Source of the DNA: Rhodamnia argentea | Taxonomy: Eukaryota > Streptophyta > Magnoliopsida > Myrtales > Myrtaceae | DNA length: 64,000 nucleotides | Assembly: GCF_020921035.1 (NCBI RefSeq) | Contig: NC_063155.1 | Location: forward strand, 21,595,311 to 21,659,310 | Direction of reading: 5' to 3' | Shown here: positions 21,643-31,974 of the stretch, in pieces | How the letters are laid out: every line of letters begins with the position of its first letter | Numbering within the stretch: the first letter of the stretch is position 1 | Made by a program: the position numbers and the translations under genes | The notes under the pieces: generated by a model | The model's database searches: none | What the model was told of the DNA's origin: nothing | Seen by the model: the letters and a program-made list of their open reading frames with translations, nothing else

Positions 21643-23004
21643 CTACTTATTTTTGGAAGGTACATAGTATTGACAAACGGCATAGAAAGATTGAATCGTG
21701 GTAAGCAGCAGAAGCAATATAGCTGCTGCGGCCGACATGAAGGACCACGGAGTGCTGAAGTATGTGTGCCTGAACCCAGCCCATCGAACATGCCAATCGT
21801 TCTGATAATACTCGTTCACTTCCTCAAAGACCTTGGACAAATAGCTCCTGTGGATATCAAACACCACATCTTTCCCGACATTATTGAAGAAGCGGGCAAC
21901 TTCCTCGTCTGTACCAAAATAATTCTCGACGATCTTGCGGTCGCCCAGCAACCCAGCATCGGCAGGCGTATTGATGAGACACCCCATAAAAGTAGCATAG
22001 GTTGTGATGTGCTTGGTGGAATGGCGATAGCACTGCTCATAAGCCACAAAATTGAGGAACAAAGAGCTCCAGAAGTCGTCGATAGTCAAGATCGGAATCT
22101 CGAGGAGGCCATTTCTGAATTTTATGTCCAAGATGCTGTGAGTCTTCCTCGGACTGAACTTGACTCCGGCTTGACCGAGCTTCTTCGCGCATTGAATCAG
22201 GTGAAGGAATCTGCTTGGCCTTCTTACTTCCTCCTGGCAATCGGGGATATAGCTCATGCGGAACAAATCGAGCAAATGCATGACTTCTTTATGATAGTAC
22301 TTCTCCAGCACATGCATTGGTCTCTGCACCATGTAGTTGAAGAACCCCAAGGCAAGCTTGGCCAAGGAGGTGCCATTATCTCCGGATTCAACAGATAGAT
22401 CAAATAACTTCCGCAGAACGAAGTAAGGAATTTGGTTCTCAAGCCGGAGGAGATCCCTCATCAAGAAAGGCAAAACCCAAGCCATAGTGAACAAAGGGTC
22501 GTCGAGATCGGCCGAGACGATCCGCCCGACTTTGCAGAACAGCTCGATGATGAAGCAACCATCGAGCACCATCATCCGAACAAGGTCCCGGCCATCGAAT
22601 TCCAAGGTCTCCGAGTAGCTCTTCCTGATCTCCTCCTCCATCGGAGCTACTGCCTCGAAGAAGTCCTTGAGCACAACTCTCTTGCTCTCTGCCCGCAGTA
22701 GGAGATCGCTTAGGAACCGCCATTTGTGCTCCTGGATCATCTGGAAGTCCGGCTTCCCATGGTGGAAGGGACCGATGGAAACTATATGGGGCTGGTAGGC
22801 CTTTTCATTGATCTTCGATAGGCTCTGAGGGACTCTGAAGATGCAACAAGAGTCTCTTCCTGCCGACCTGTTCAAGCGCCTCGGCAATTCCTGCATTTTC
22901 CCTTCCACTTCTGATAAGAAACTCGCGTCGATGTGGACGACATGGTGGACGGAGCTACCGTTCTCTGCGCTGTGGTTGCTGCGGGAGTTCGATTCTCTGG
23001 ACAT
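21643..23004 (-). CDS. DUF247 (UPF0481) protein, paralogue A3
   Basis: This is an intact single-exon gene of 453 codons with the same motif layout as A2 (CCIFRVPQSL, VSIGPFHHG, ENQIPYFVLRKLF, WHVRWAGF, C-terminal hydrophobic segment). Its main body is identical to A2, but the nucleotides of the extreme 3' end and the 3' flank match A1 instead. This mosaic pattern is evidence of gene conversion between units. The C-terminal anchor reads YAVCQYYVPSKNK, against YAAYQYY in A2 and YAVYQYY in A1. Confidence 0.94.
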   Translation of the reverse strand: MSRESNSRSNHSAENGSSVHHVVHIDASFLSEVEGKMQELPRRLNRSAGRDSCCIFRVPQSLSKINEKAYQPHIVSIGPFHHGKPDFQMIQEHKWRFLSDLLLRAESKRVVLKDFFEAVAPMEEEIRKSYSETLEFDGRDLVRMMVLDGCFIIELFCKVGRIVSADLDDPLFTMAWVLPFLMRDLLRLENQIPYFVLRKLFDLSVESGDNGTSLAKLALGFFNYMVQRPMHVLEKYYHKEVMHLLDLFRMSYIPDCQEEVRRPSRFLHLIQCAKKLGQAGVKFSPRKTHSILDIKFRNGLLEIPILTIDDFWSSLFLNFVAYEQCYRHSTKHITTYATFMGCLINTPADAGLLGDRKIVENYFGTDEEVARFFNNVGKDVVFDIHRSYLSKVFEEVNEYYQNDWHVRWAGFRHTYFSTPWSFMSAAAAILLLLLTTIQSFYAVCQYYVPSKNK

Positions 23005-24193
23005 CTGTGCTTAATTCCCTAGAACTATAAGCTATTCTGGGGTAGATCCAAAGCTAAAAGTTCCTTCTTGCAGATGAGGAAGGTTTGGCTTCTCTTTTGT
23101 TCCGGCCAATGAAAGAGGAGACCATATCCCCCAGAAGAGAAAATACACCAGCGACCCGGAAATAATAGTATAAAAAGACTTGGTCTTTTGTTTTTGTTTT
23201 CCTGGGCAGTCCATTAGGTAGACGAAGACTTGAAGTTTTAGACTTGTTGAAGAAACCGATCTTGATCGAACGGTACACGGTGAGTAAATGGGGCCAACAT
23301 GGATGTTGATTATGGCATCATTGGATTCCTCGCAGCTTTTTCCTTTTTCACGGGTCCCAGCTCGGACAGGTTGCTGAATTATTGAACTCCGTTTGAACAT
23401 AGACTTGTTTGCACCAGGTCAGCTTTCTTTGAACCTTCCTTTGTTAACCTTTCAAAATTCGCATGAAGTTGCCTAGTGCTCGATCTGGGTCATCATAATC
23501 TCGAGCCCCGTTTCGATGAACTTTCTGCTGAACATCGTTCGAAGCCTGGCTATTACATGCGAGGATCAGATGTCGAGTCAGCGAATCTTGATAACCGCGA
23601 ACCATGTCATTGAGAAAGCGACCAGTCATGCTTTCGAAATCAAGCATTGTTTCCCGGAGCGAGCCGGGCCATCTGTCGCGAATCGCATCGTTTCGTGAAA
23701 ACGAACTCGATTCGTCTTAGTGCATAGAATTTCAACGAGGCTGCAATGGTATGGTGGAGATGCGTGAGTTATTAGGAAGGAGATTTAAAAGGATGGGAGA
23801 ACGCCGAGAACTGGATTGATGAGTTCATTTAGAATTAGGCATATTACGCTAGTTTTTGTTTCTTTTTCCATTTTTTGTCTTGTTGGTAGGATCAAAGTCT
23901 TTGGCCAGGTGACCGATTTGGCTTCTCCAAGAGTCTGAGCTTGTGCAAAATCCGAGCACTGATAAACTACTGTAGATGTATTTTAGTGTTATTGGTAAAG
24001 CTACCAATCGAAGAACTTGTTTGAAGAGAAATTGATAAGAGTTTGGACGGCTGATTCAACACAAGTGGTGAAGCACCATTTTGAACCTTCAATCACACAA
24101 ACTCCCAACAGATTCAACTAGATTTTGCAGCTCAAGTTTTAATTTGCAGCTCAACCTCGAACAATTCCTGAAAATGGCAAACCCAGACTTCTG
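23005..24193. other. Upstream region of DUF247-A3 and 3' flank of B3
   Basis: This is the presumed A3 promoter, collinear with 16,661-17,839. The first 50 bases match unit 2; from about 23,060 several diagnostic bases match unit 1. No gene is seen. Confidence 0.6.
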
Positions 24194-25549
24194 CTAATTA
24201 TGGTTGCCACGAGGATAGAAATATGCATAGACAGCAAAGAAGGACTGAACCATGGTGAGTATAAGAAGCACGAGTGCCGCCAAGGCCGACATGAAGGACC
24301 ATGGGGTGTTGAAGTAGGTGTGCTTGAAGCCGGCCCATCGGACGTGCCAACCGTTCTGGTAGTACCGGTTCACGTCCTCGAAAACCTCGGACAGATAGCT
24401 CCTTTCGATGTCGAATGCCACGTCTTTCCCGATGATGCTGAAGAAGCGAGCCACCTCCTCGTCCCCCCCTAAGTAGTTCTCCACGATCTTTCGGTCGCTG
24501 AGGAACCCGGCATCTGCCGGCGTGTTCATGAGCCGTCCCATGAAAGTGGCGTAGGTCGTGATGTGCTTCGTGCAGTGGTGGTAGCACTGCTCGAAAGCAA
24601 CGAAGTTGAGCAAGAGAGAACTCAGGAAGTCGTCGAGTTTCAGGACCGGGATTTCTAGGGTGCCGTTGATGTTCCGGAATTTGATGTCCAAGAAGCTTGA
24701 AGAATTCCTCGGCTTGAACTCGACTCCGGCCACGTTCAGCTTCTTCGCCGGCTGTACCAGGCGGAGGTACTTGCTCGGCTTCCTGGATGTTTCTCGAACC
24801 TCCGGGATATAGCTCAATCGGAACAGGTCGAGCAAATGTTTCCCTTCTCCGTGATAGTACTTCTTCAGGACATCTGTTGGCCTGTCGTCCATGCGGTTGA
24901 AGAATTTCAGCGAAAGCTCGGCCAAAGAGTAACTGCCATTGTCGCTCGATCCCACAGCCAATGCGAATATGCGCTTGAGGATGAAAAACGGGATTTGGTT
25001 CTCGAGCGCGAGGAGGTCGCGCGTCAGGAAAGGCAGCATCCAAGGTATGCTCAATAGCGGGTCATCACGATGGAGGGAAACCAACTTCCCGACTTTGCAG
25101 AAGAGCTCGATGATGAAGCAACCATCGAGTATCATCATTTCAATGAGGTCTTGGCTACCAATGTCCAAGGTTTCCGAGTAGCTCTTCCGGATCTTATCCT
25201 CCATCGGTACAATGTCCCTGACCAAGTCCTCGAACCCGATGCCTCTTTCCTTTATCCGGGTGAGGAGGTCGCGGAGGAATTGACCCTTGTGCTCCTCGAT
25301 CATGATGAACTCATTTTTGCCGTGGTGGTACGGGCCAATGGAGAGTATGTGGGGCTGATAGGCTTTCTCATTGATCTCGGCCAGACTCCGAGGGACCCTG
25401 AAGATGCAGCAAGAGTTCCTGCCCGCGGATCGGCTCAACTGTTTCGGCATCTTTTGGGTCTTCCCCTCCAAATTCGATAGCAGATTGCCGATGTCAATGG
25501 CATGGTGCGGCCAACTCTGGTTAACGCGGGGTTTCGAGTCGCTCGACAT
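24194..25549 (-). CDS. DUF247 (UPF0481) protein, paralogue B3
   Basis: This is an intact single-exon gene of 451 codons, the B-type partner of A3. It carries CCIFRVPRSL, HILSIGPYHHG, HKGQFLRDLL, ENQIPFFILKR and GWHVRWAGF, with a C-terminal hydrophobic anchor ending in YFYPRGNHN. At several positions it shares bases with pseudogene B1 rather than B2 (for example SEVFEDV and FLSD instead of SKVFEDV and FLGD). A TATATAA motif lies about 85 bases upstream, as for B2. No catalytic motif is apparent, and the family function in eudicots is not established. Confidence 0.94.
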   Translation of the reverse strand: MSSDSKPRVNQSWPHHAIDIGNLLSNLEGKTQKMPKQLSRSAGRNSCCIFRVPRSLAEINEKAYQPHILSIGPYHHGKNEFIMIEEHKGQFLRDLLTRIKERGIGFEDLVRDIVPMEDKIRKSYSETLDIGSQDLIEMMILDGCFIIELFCKVGKLVSLHRDDPLLSIPWMLPFLTRDLLALENQIPFFILKRIFALAVGSSDNGSYSLAELSLKFFNRMDDRPTDVLKKYYHGEGKHLLDLFRLSYIPEVRETSRKPSKYLRLVQPAKKLNVAGVEFKPRNSSSFLDIKFRNINGTLEIPVLKLDDFLSSLLLNFVAFEQCYHHCTKHITTYATFMGRLMNTPADAGFLSDRKIVENYLGGDEEVARFFSIIGKDVAFDIERSYLSEVFEDVNRYYQNGWHVRWAGFKHTYFNTPWSFMSALAALVLLILTMVQSFFAVYAYFYPRGNHN

Positions 25550-25631
25550 GGAGGATTTGAGTATATGCTGTTTTGGTGGGCTCTAATGTGCAAGCTCTTG
25601 GATGAGGCTTCAGACCTTACTCTGTTTCTGA

Positions 25632-25638
25632 TTATATA
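25632..25638 (-). promoter_or_regulatory. TATA-like box of DUF247-B3
   Basis: TATATAA on the minus strand lies about 85 bases upstream of the B3 start codon, at the same position as in B2. Confidence 0.55.
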
Positions 25639-26496
25639 GACGAGTAGGAGGAAATGGATCCCGTACAATTATTGGTCTTTTGGGTTCCTGGCAATTTCTT
25701 TACCACTGGAAAGGCCACTCGGGACCCATTGTACTGCAATTGAGCAGCGAACTTCACTGGTCTTTTGTTGAATCTGGTCGGCGAAGACTGACGCCGGAGT
25801 CAACTTTTTTTCATCTTTTTTACCCTTCATCTTGTGATGGGCCCAAAAGAAGCAAGAAATGAAGTTCCCCAGCACTTTCGGCCATTCTTCCTGTAGATTT
25901 CAATGAAGTTTCTGTCTGCTTTATACTCGTCCACTGCGGTTGATTCATCCAAGATCAGATATCACATCAGCGCAATGCTATGATTTCGTTCCTTAATGCA
26001 CTCATTTCTTCTGATTGCAACTGTATCACTGGTCAAGAATAGAGTATGCACCAAACCAGTTTGTCTGAAATATCCCTTCGGACATGACAAATGTAGAACA
26101 GGACTAAGATCCTTTCTGAGGTATGGAACCTGCACAAATTAGCATTATTGATTAGGATGTTAACATCTCGAGCACCAATTGAATAGAAATCAACGTGATT
26201 CGCTTGCAAATACATTCCAATGTTGGATTTGTCTTTGGTTTTTGGAGGAACATTATGGTATTACCACATCTTGGCTTATGATTTATTAGTGATAGAAGGC
26301 AATCGTGACTCGAACTCTTTGCAACAAGAATAAGTTGATACAAAACTGACAAAAACAGATGCCTTTTTTTGCTAGTCCCCCAAAAGCATGATGTGCCGTG
26401 GTCGGATGTGCTATTAAATATTGATAATCTACGATTACGTTCATCTTCCCATCTTTCTCCTAATTAATCAGTAAAAACAGATAAGTGCTTAAGCAA
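25639..26496. other. Divergent intergenic region between DUF247-B3 and UGT
   Basis: The region is a near-identical copy of 19,285-20,145. No gene is seen. Confidence 0.6.
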
Positions 26497-26777
26497 ATGG
26501 AGAGAAAAATGAGCACCAGAAGACAGAAGCCTAGTATTCTGATGTTGCCATGCTTAGCTCATGGTCACATCTCTCCTTTCCTGGAGCTAGCCAAGAAGCC
26601 ATCACAAAGAGACTTCCACATATACTTCTGCTCCACACCCATCAAACTAAAGCCTCTCAGAGACACCCTTCTTGCTCGAGACTCTGTTTCTTCAATACAG
26701 CTCACCGATCTTCACCTTCCATCTGATGAATTCCCACAACTTCCTCCTCACTGCCACACCAGCAGGGACCGTCCTCT
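26497..26777 (+). pseudogene. UGT 5' part, interrupted by family X element (unit 3)
   Basis: From the ATG the frame is open: MERKMSTRRQKPSILMLP, then AHGHISPFLELAKK and FHIYFCSTPIKLKPLRDTLL. This is the N-terminal acceptor-binding start of a plant family-1 UDP-glycosyltransferase, most like the sugar-sugar (UGT91/UGT94-type) group. Unlike unit 2 it has no 11-base duplication. The frame is broken after about 93 codons by the family X element. The rest of the gene resumes at about 30,182, so this and the downstream part were one gene split by insertion. Confidence 0.85.
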
Positions 26778-29700
26778 TATGACATTCTGAAATTTTGGCT
26801 TCTGAAAAAAAAAAATCATGAATTCCAGTCTAAAAAATAAATTTGAATTTTGAGAATTTGAAAAACGATGATTGGTTGTTTTGGGATGTCGGTTAGAAAA
26901 AGTCGAGTTTGGATAGTTAAACGTTGACTCGTAGTATCGAGATTCTTCACGCGTAAATTTAGCCTTGACCAAACTTTAAATGTGAAAATACCATTTTTGC
27001 CCTCAGTCGATTGAGCCAAATAACTATTGGTATTGATTTTGCCAATTTACCAAAATGCCATCATATATTTGCACTATAATACAAAATTTAAAATTGATGT
27101 GTGGTGATGTCAGCACCTCCCCTTGTCATTTTCTTCGCCCCCCTCCCCCCCTCTCTCTCTCTCGTTTTCTTCTTTTTTCATCAACAACTAACCTTCTCCC
27201 CCAAGTTTTTCTTTTTGACTTTTCCACACACACTCTCTCTCTTTGTCTCTCTCTCACCCACACGCGAGCAGCCCCCCCTCCCTCACTGTTCATCATCTTC
27301 TTTCCTCTGTTTTCTTTTGTTTTTTCCCTCCTCCGACAGCCACAACCCTGACGCCCGACCACCACACCACCACCATCAGTCACCACTATTGAATAAAATA
27401 ACACCAGCACGTGGATTGCTTTATGACCAAATATTGCGTATCGTTAACATATTATTATTTATTTGTTATTTTATTACCGAATTCTTAGCTTATGCTACGC
27501 TGATCCTAATCTATAAAAATTGTTAAAGTAGTCAAGTTTCAATTTTACGTGTCTTCAATAATGTAGCAGTGGAGTCTTAGTTTGTAGGAGTTTGTTTCTA
27601 CACATGTTCTAGTTAGTGGGATATATTAGTGGGTTTTTGTTATTGCTATTCTCTTGCTTTTTTTTTATTAAGTGATTTTGGATGTCATGTCTATTTTAAT
27701 TGGCCTATGATCTGATGAATAAAGTATGAGAGTTACAACAGCAATTCTCTCGAGTGTCTTCTTCTCTGAGCTTATTTGATCAAATTACAACAGTAGTATC
27801 AAATTGTTTAGAGGTTATTGAACCATCCTTGCCGCTTGTTCTTTCAACAACCACCACCGACACCAATCTGCACCACCACGCCTCACCGCCGTCTATACTC
27901 GTCGCCGTGCCAGCCGACGTTCGTAGCTGCGAGCCGCGGACTCAATTGGTCGGGAGTCTCGCAACAGATCCACACCGCCGCTACCTTGCCAACTCGTCAC
28001 TGTCCACCCCACCACCATGAGCCGAGCCCAGCAAATTCGAGACCCGCCGTGCCAAGCCGCAAGTTCCGTCGACTGTGAACCACCCCCGAACCCAAACCCG
28101 AGAGATCCTCCGCCATCGATCATCGTGGACCTGTAAGCTTCAGCCAATCAAAACCCACGGCCCTCCTCCACCCAAACCTCAACTACGTCACGCCTCCACC
28201 GGCCGTGCTCCAGCCGCCTCGATCCAGCCCCGCGAGTCGCAGCTGCCCAGCCGCGACGCTAGCCAAGAAATCCATATCCGAAACCCCCTAACATTTGACG
28301 CCGTACTCGCGAGATTCCGGAGCCGAGAGCCCCAGCCGTGCCGACCGTCGAACCACCTACGAGTAGCTCAGCTCCTGACCCCGTGACCTGACCAGAGACT
28401 GTAGCTGACCCCGACCCAAAGCCCTCTGCCCTGAACCAGAAAATCGATCAGAGAAAACTGACCCGAACCGCTGCTGACCAGTCCTGAACCCGAACCGCCC
28501 TGACCTGACCTGATAGCCTTGTGACCCGAGCCCGTGAGATCCGGACCCAAACCGTACCGCCGCGGGCTTCGCTTGTTGCTCGATGCTCGTGAACCCCATG
28601 GGTTGTCGTGGTCATCACCGACGTGCCCGAGTCGTTACCGAACCGTGATTTAGTTTGTGAGTTAACCCTTAATTTCTGATTGTGTCGTTAATTGTACTGA
28701 GGATTAGTTTAATTGGCATTAATCGTGGGTTAATTAGCTGGAGCCGAGTAGACTGTAAATTGTTTGACCGATTAATCAAAATTGGCTTAATTAATCGTAA
28801 TCATATTAATTAATTATAGTAGGACTAGTTAACCGTGATTGGGATAATTAATTATTATTACCGAGTGGCTACTGGGTGAGTATTGGTTGACTGTTGTGTG
28901 CATTGGGTGTGTACATATTTGTATATAGATGCGAGAATTGATCACCCTGTATCGGATACAAGTCTGGTCAATAAATTGTGCATTCATGTGACCACATGTG
29001 GAATCAAATTGCGAATTTGAGCATGAAAAATGGCCTGGGGATGAGTTTTTAAGCACGACCGTATGAGCATTGAATTAAATGCAAAGGTAAAAATTGGCTA
29101 GTTGCTTGGCGTGCTTGTGTGATCACATGATGAATGCATGATATGATCGTGTCGGCGGGAGTTTCGAATCACACGGCTTATCGGATGTTTGATATGATTG
29201 TGCCGACGGGAGTTCGGAATCACACGACTTATCGGTCGCATGACATTCCATATCGGCCGGAGTACGGAATCACACGGCTGGTTGGATGCCGATTGCGGCA
29301 AGTCGAGGACCAACGCTCCATACGGGAATGCCCGACATGTCCATGCCAACGGAAGTTCAGAACTACATGGCTTATCGATCGCCGTCGCCGAAGGAATGAG
29401 ACGAAGTTCGGTCATGCCGGAAAAACACCAACTGTCTAGTGTGCTGAGTACCAATTGCCTAGTGTGTCGGGCAAATTAGCCTTTAATAATCGGAACACGC
29501 GTGGTAGACTGTGCATGCAAACCGTAATGAGTGTTCTGATTGTATGCCTTGGTTTGTGTGACCGTTGAGTCGTGTCGAGTATTGTATATGTGTGAACCAA
29601 GGCGGGGTAAGCTTGCATATGATTGGTGTTATATTGTTAGGTTGTGCCTGTTCTTGTGTTAGCTAGAGCGTTGCGTAGATCGCACGCTATTGATCTACTA

Positions 29701-30176
29701 TTGATGTTGTCTTGCATGTATAGGCCGCCTTGAGGAATTAGCGCCCTAGTCGAACTTAGGTGTTGACTCACTGAGATTTATTTCCCACCTCGTTGTTATT
29801 GACACCTTTTCGGGACCGAGTTAATGGAACAACACCCAATCAGGTTTGAAGTTCCTATTCACCAGTCATTTGATATCGAATACCATCCCGTTCTAGGTCC
29901 GGACAGGGTCTAGGAACATCACGTGACGATATTATGGGTTGAGGAGGGATTAGGGTACCTAGTACCCCATCGCTTCGCAGCCTGGCATGCGTCGAGGCGA
30001 CCTTCTCTACGGCCCGATCCCAGGATTGGAAGGGCTGCCAACTACGGCCCCTAGATTCCATGCTTGGGACGTGATGGATGTTAATATGCCCGACGGGAAA
30101 GTAGTGGACCCGACTTGGACACTGCCTGGTTACGACTCCTAAGTAGTGTGGGTGGTGCTGAGGATGACGTGGCCCA
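26778..30176. mobile_element. LTR-like element, family X (splits the UGT gene)
   Basis: This is a roughly 3.4 kb insertion between the two halves of a UGT gene, with no gag-pol frame. The left end (TATGACATTCTGAAA) is a decayed form of the minus-strand end of the unit-1 family X element. Internal blocks also correspond in reverse, for example the ACCAACTGTCTAGTGTG words near 29,430 and the TGACTCACTGAGATTTATTTC block near 29,765. The length equals that of the unit-1 copy without its nested insertion. The right boundary is uncertain by about 10 bases and no perfect target duplication was found, so some terminal decay or deletion has occurred. Confidence 0.65.
29150..29400. repeat. Degenerate tandem repeat of about 50 bp in element X
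   Basis: The block built on GGGAGTTCGGAATCACACGGCTTATCGG recurs about four times with drift. Plus-strand open frames here follow the repeat and have no recognised domain. Confidence 0.6.
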
Positions 30177-30181
30177 TCTTT

Positions 30182-31183
30182 TGAAGCAGATATGACTCCC
30201 TCAAGGCAGACTTGGTCATCTTTGATTATCTCCAGCCATGGGCCTCAGTTGCAGCTAGTGAGCTGAACATAAGTGCTGTGGTTTTCCTTACCATGAGGGC
30301 TGCCTCCTGTTCTTTCTTGACTCACCCCATTCATCACACCTTCGACGAATACCCCTTTTCGGCTCTGACTTTGCCCGAGTCTGACAACCTTAGAATCGCT
30401 CAGTTGATGAATTCCAGTGCCAATGGATACAAGAACAAGGAGAGGTTCTGGGAGTGCATGGAGAGGTCATCCAACATTGTCTTGATCAAAACATTTAGAG
30501 TCATGGAAGCCAAGTCTCTAATTAGTGAAAAGGAGGGTGGTGACTGTTGGGCCTCTTCTTCAAGAACCTGCCAACAAGGACGGCGATGGACCCAAGATCA
30601 TGGGGACAGGAGGCAACTTTCTTCAGCTGTGTTAGTTTCTTCTGGGAGTGAGTACTTCCTTTCTGAAGAAGAGAGGGAGGAGATTGCTTATGGATTGGAG
30701 CTTAGCAATGTGGGCTTTATCTGGGTTCTCAAATTTCATGGTGGAGGAGAAGTTACAGTACATGAGGCTCTATCACAAGGATTTCTACAGAGGATTGGGC
30801 ACAGAGGACTGGTTGTGGAAGGATGGGCCCCACAGGCCAAGATTTTGGGACATCCAGGCATTGGTGAGTTTGTGAGTCACTGTGGTTGGAGCTCAACACT
30901 TGAGGCAATTCTTCTTGGAGTGCCAATCATAGCCATGCCAATGCACCTTGATCAGCCTCTGAATGCAAAGCTTGCGGTGGAGATCGGTGCGGTCATGGAG
31001 GTGGACAGGGGAAGCGGAGGATTTAGAAGGGAGGAGGTGGCAAGAGTTATACAACAAGTGATGGTGGAGGAAAAAGGGCAGGAGGCCAAAAGAAATGCTC
31101 AAGAATTGGGTGAGAGAATGAGAGAGGAGCAAGAAGAGATGGATGGTGCGGTTGAGAAGCTGAAGCAGCTTATTGAAGTATAA
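30182..31183 (+). pseudogene. UGT 3' part with PSPG box, frameshifted
   Basis: This is the continuation of the glycosyltransferase after the family X insertion. It begins around LKADLVIFDYLQPWASVAAS and runs to a natural stop. The PSPG donor-binding box is complete: WAPQAKILGHPGIGEFVSHC, then GWSSTLEAI, ending in the DQ pair. About 20 codons expected between the two halves are missing. Around 30,525-30,630 the usual VVTVGPLLQEPANKDGDGPK segment lies in another frame; one frameshift before it and a deletion after it (removing the WLD-type segment) restore the frame. It is therefore a damaged gene even apart from the insertion. Confidence 0.87.
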
Positions 31184-31974
31184 TCTCTTTGCCGGTTGAG
31201 TAAAAAGAAAAGAATAATTTGTTTTGAAAATGTAGAGAGTATGAGTAAAAATCATAAGCTGATGTTGCAGTTTGAATATTACGAATGGGCGGTGTTTGTT
31301 CATTTACTGAAATGACACTGAAAGGGACAACGTTGTTTTGGTTCGTCTCTTTTGTTCTGCACTCAGGTTCATTTGCTCCTTTTCTTTTCTATTTTTATGG
31401 GAGAGATGGAGATTGTCATTATTGGTGAAAGTCACAGGTTGATGTTGAATTATGAGTGAATCGAACTTGGAATGAGAATCAGATAGGCAAACCAGTTGTT
31501 GGTTGGTTCAATGCATCTTCGGCTCCTACCAGGGGTCATTACAACCAAAGCAGGCTATAATTTGTTACCAAAGTACAACGTAGCCAAAAGCCAGGATTCT
31601 ACTGTACTAGTTACATCACAAGCACCTATTCTTGTTTACCATCATCGGGGCAGTTAATTTTGCCGATTTGTCCTCGTAACCATAAGGAAATTCAACTTGT
31701 GTTGGTCCATATACTAGAACATTTTCATCTACCATAAAAATGAACAACATGCTGGTCTGTTGTGGCCTAAAAAAGAGCAGAATTCATTCCATACACCCGT
31801 ACAGTTCCCCTCGTCAGGGGCACCTTACCAGCCTGCCACCTTATTTTCTTCCCAGGGTGAAGCATAGTATACTTTAAAGAACAACAAATTGAACAGTGTA
31901 CAAATAGCAAGATCTGGAAGGGATCTCGAGAGTTGCGATTAGGAAAACATCCCAGTGTTTCCTCTTTCGAGCGC
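31184..31974. other. Intergenic region between convergent UGT and DUF662 genes
   Basis: No gene is seen. It contains the presumed 3' untranslated regions of the UGT remnant (plus) and of the DUF662 gene (minus). Confidence 0.6.

Larger units (their letters stand above)
21417..27283. repeat. Segmental duplication unit 3 (DUF247 A3/B3, UGT 5' part)
   Basis: The unit begins inside the sequence corresponding to 1,075 of unit 1 and runs collinear with unit 2 to the point where the unit-2 copy is truncated. Downstream of 27,283 only unit 3 continues, into the remainder of the family X element and the UGT 3' half. Confidence 0.9.

Noticed and set aside
24198..25043. Minus-strand frame of 281 codons overlapping DUF247-B3
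   Set aside because: It is an alternative frame rich in R, H and P within the B3 gene, without any recognisable motif.
30182..30200. TATGAC at both edges of the UGT interruption as a 6-bp target duplication
   Set aside because: The left TATGAC aligns with the terminal TGTGAC of family X and so belongs to the element. The right copy is within UGT-like sequence, and the match is probably chance.
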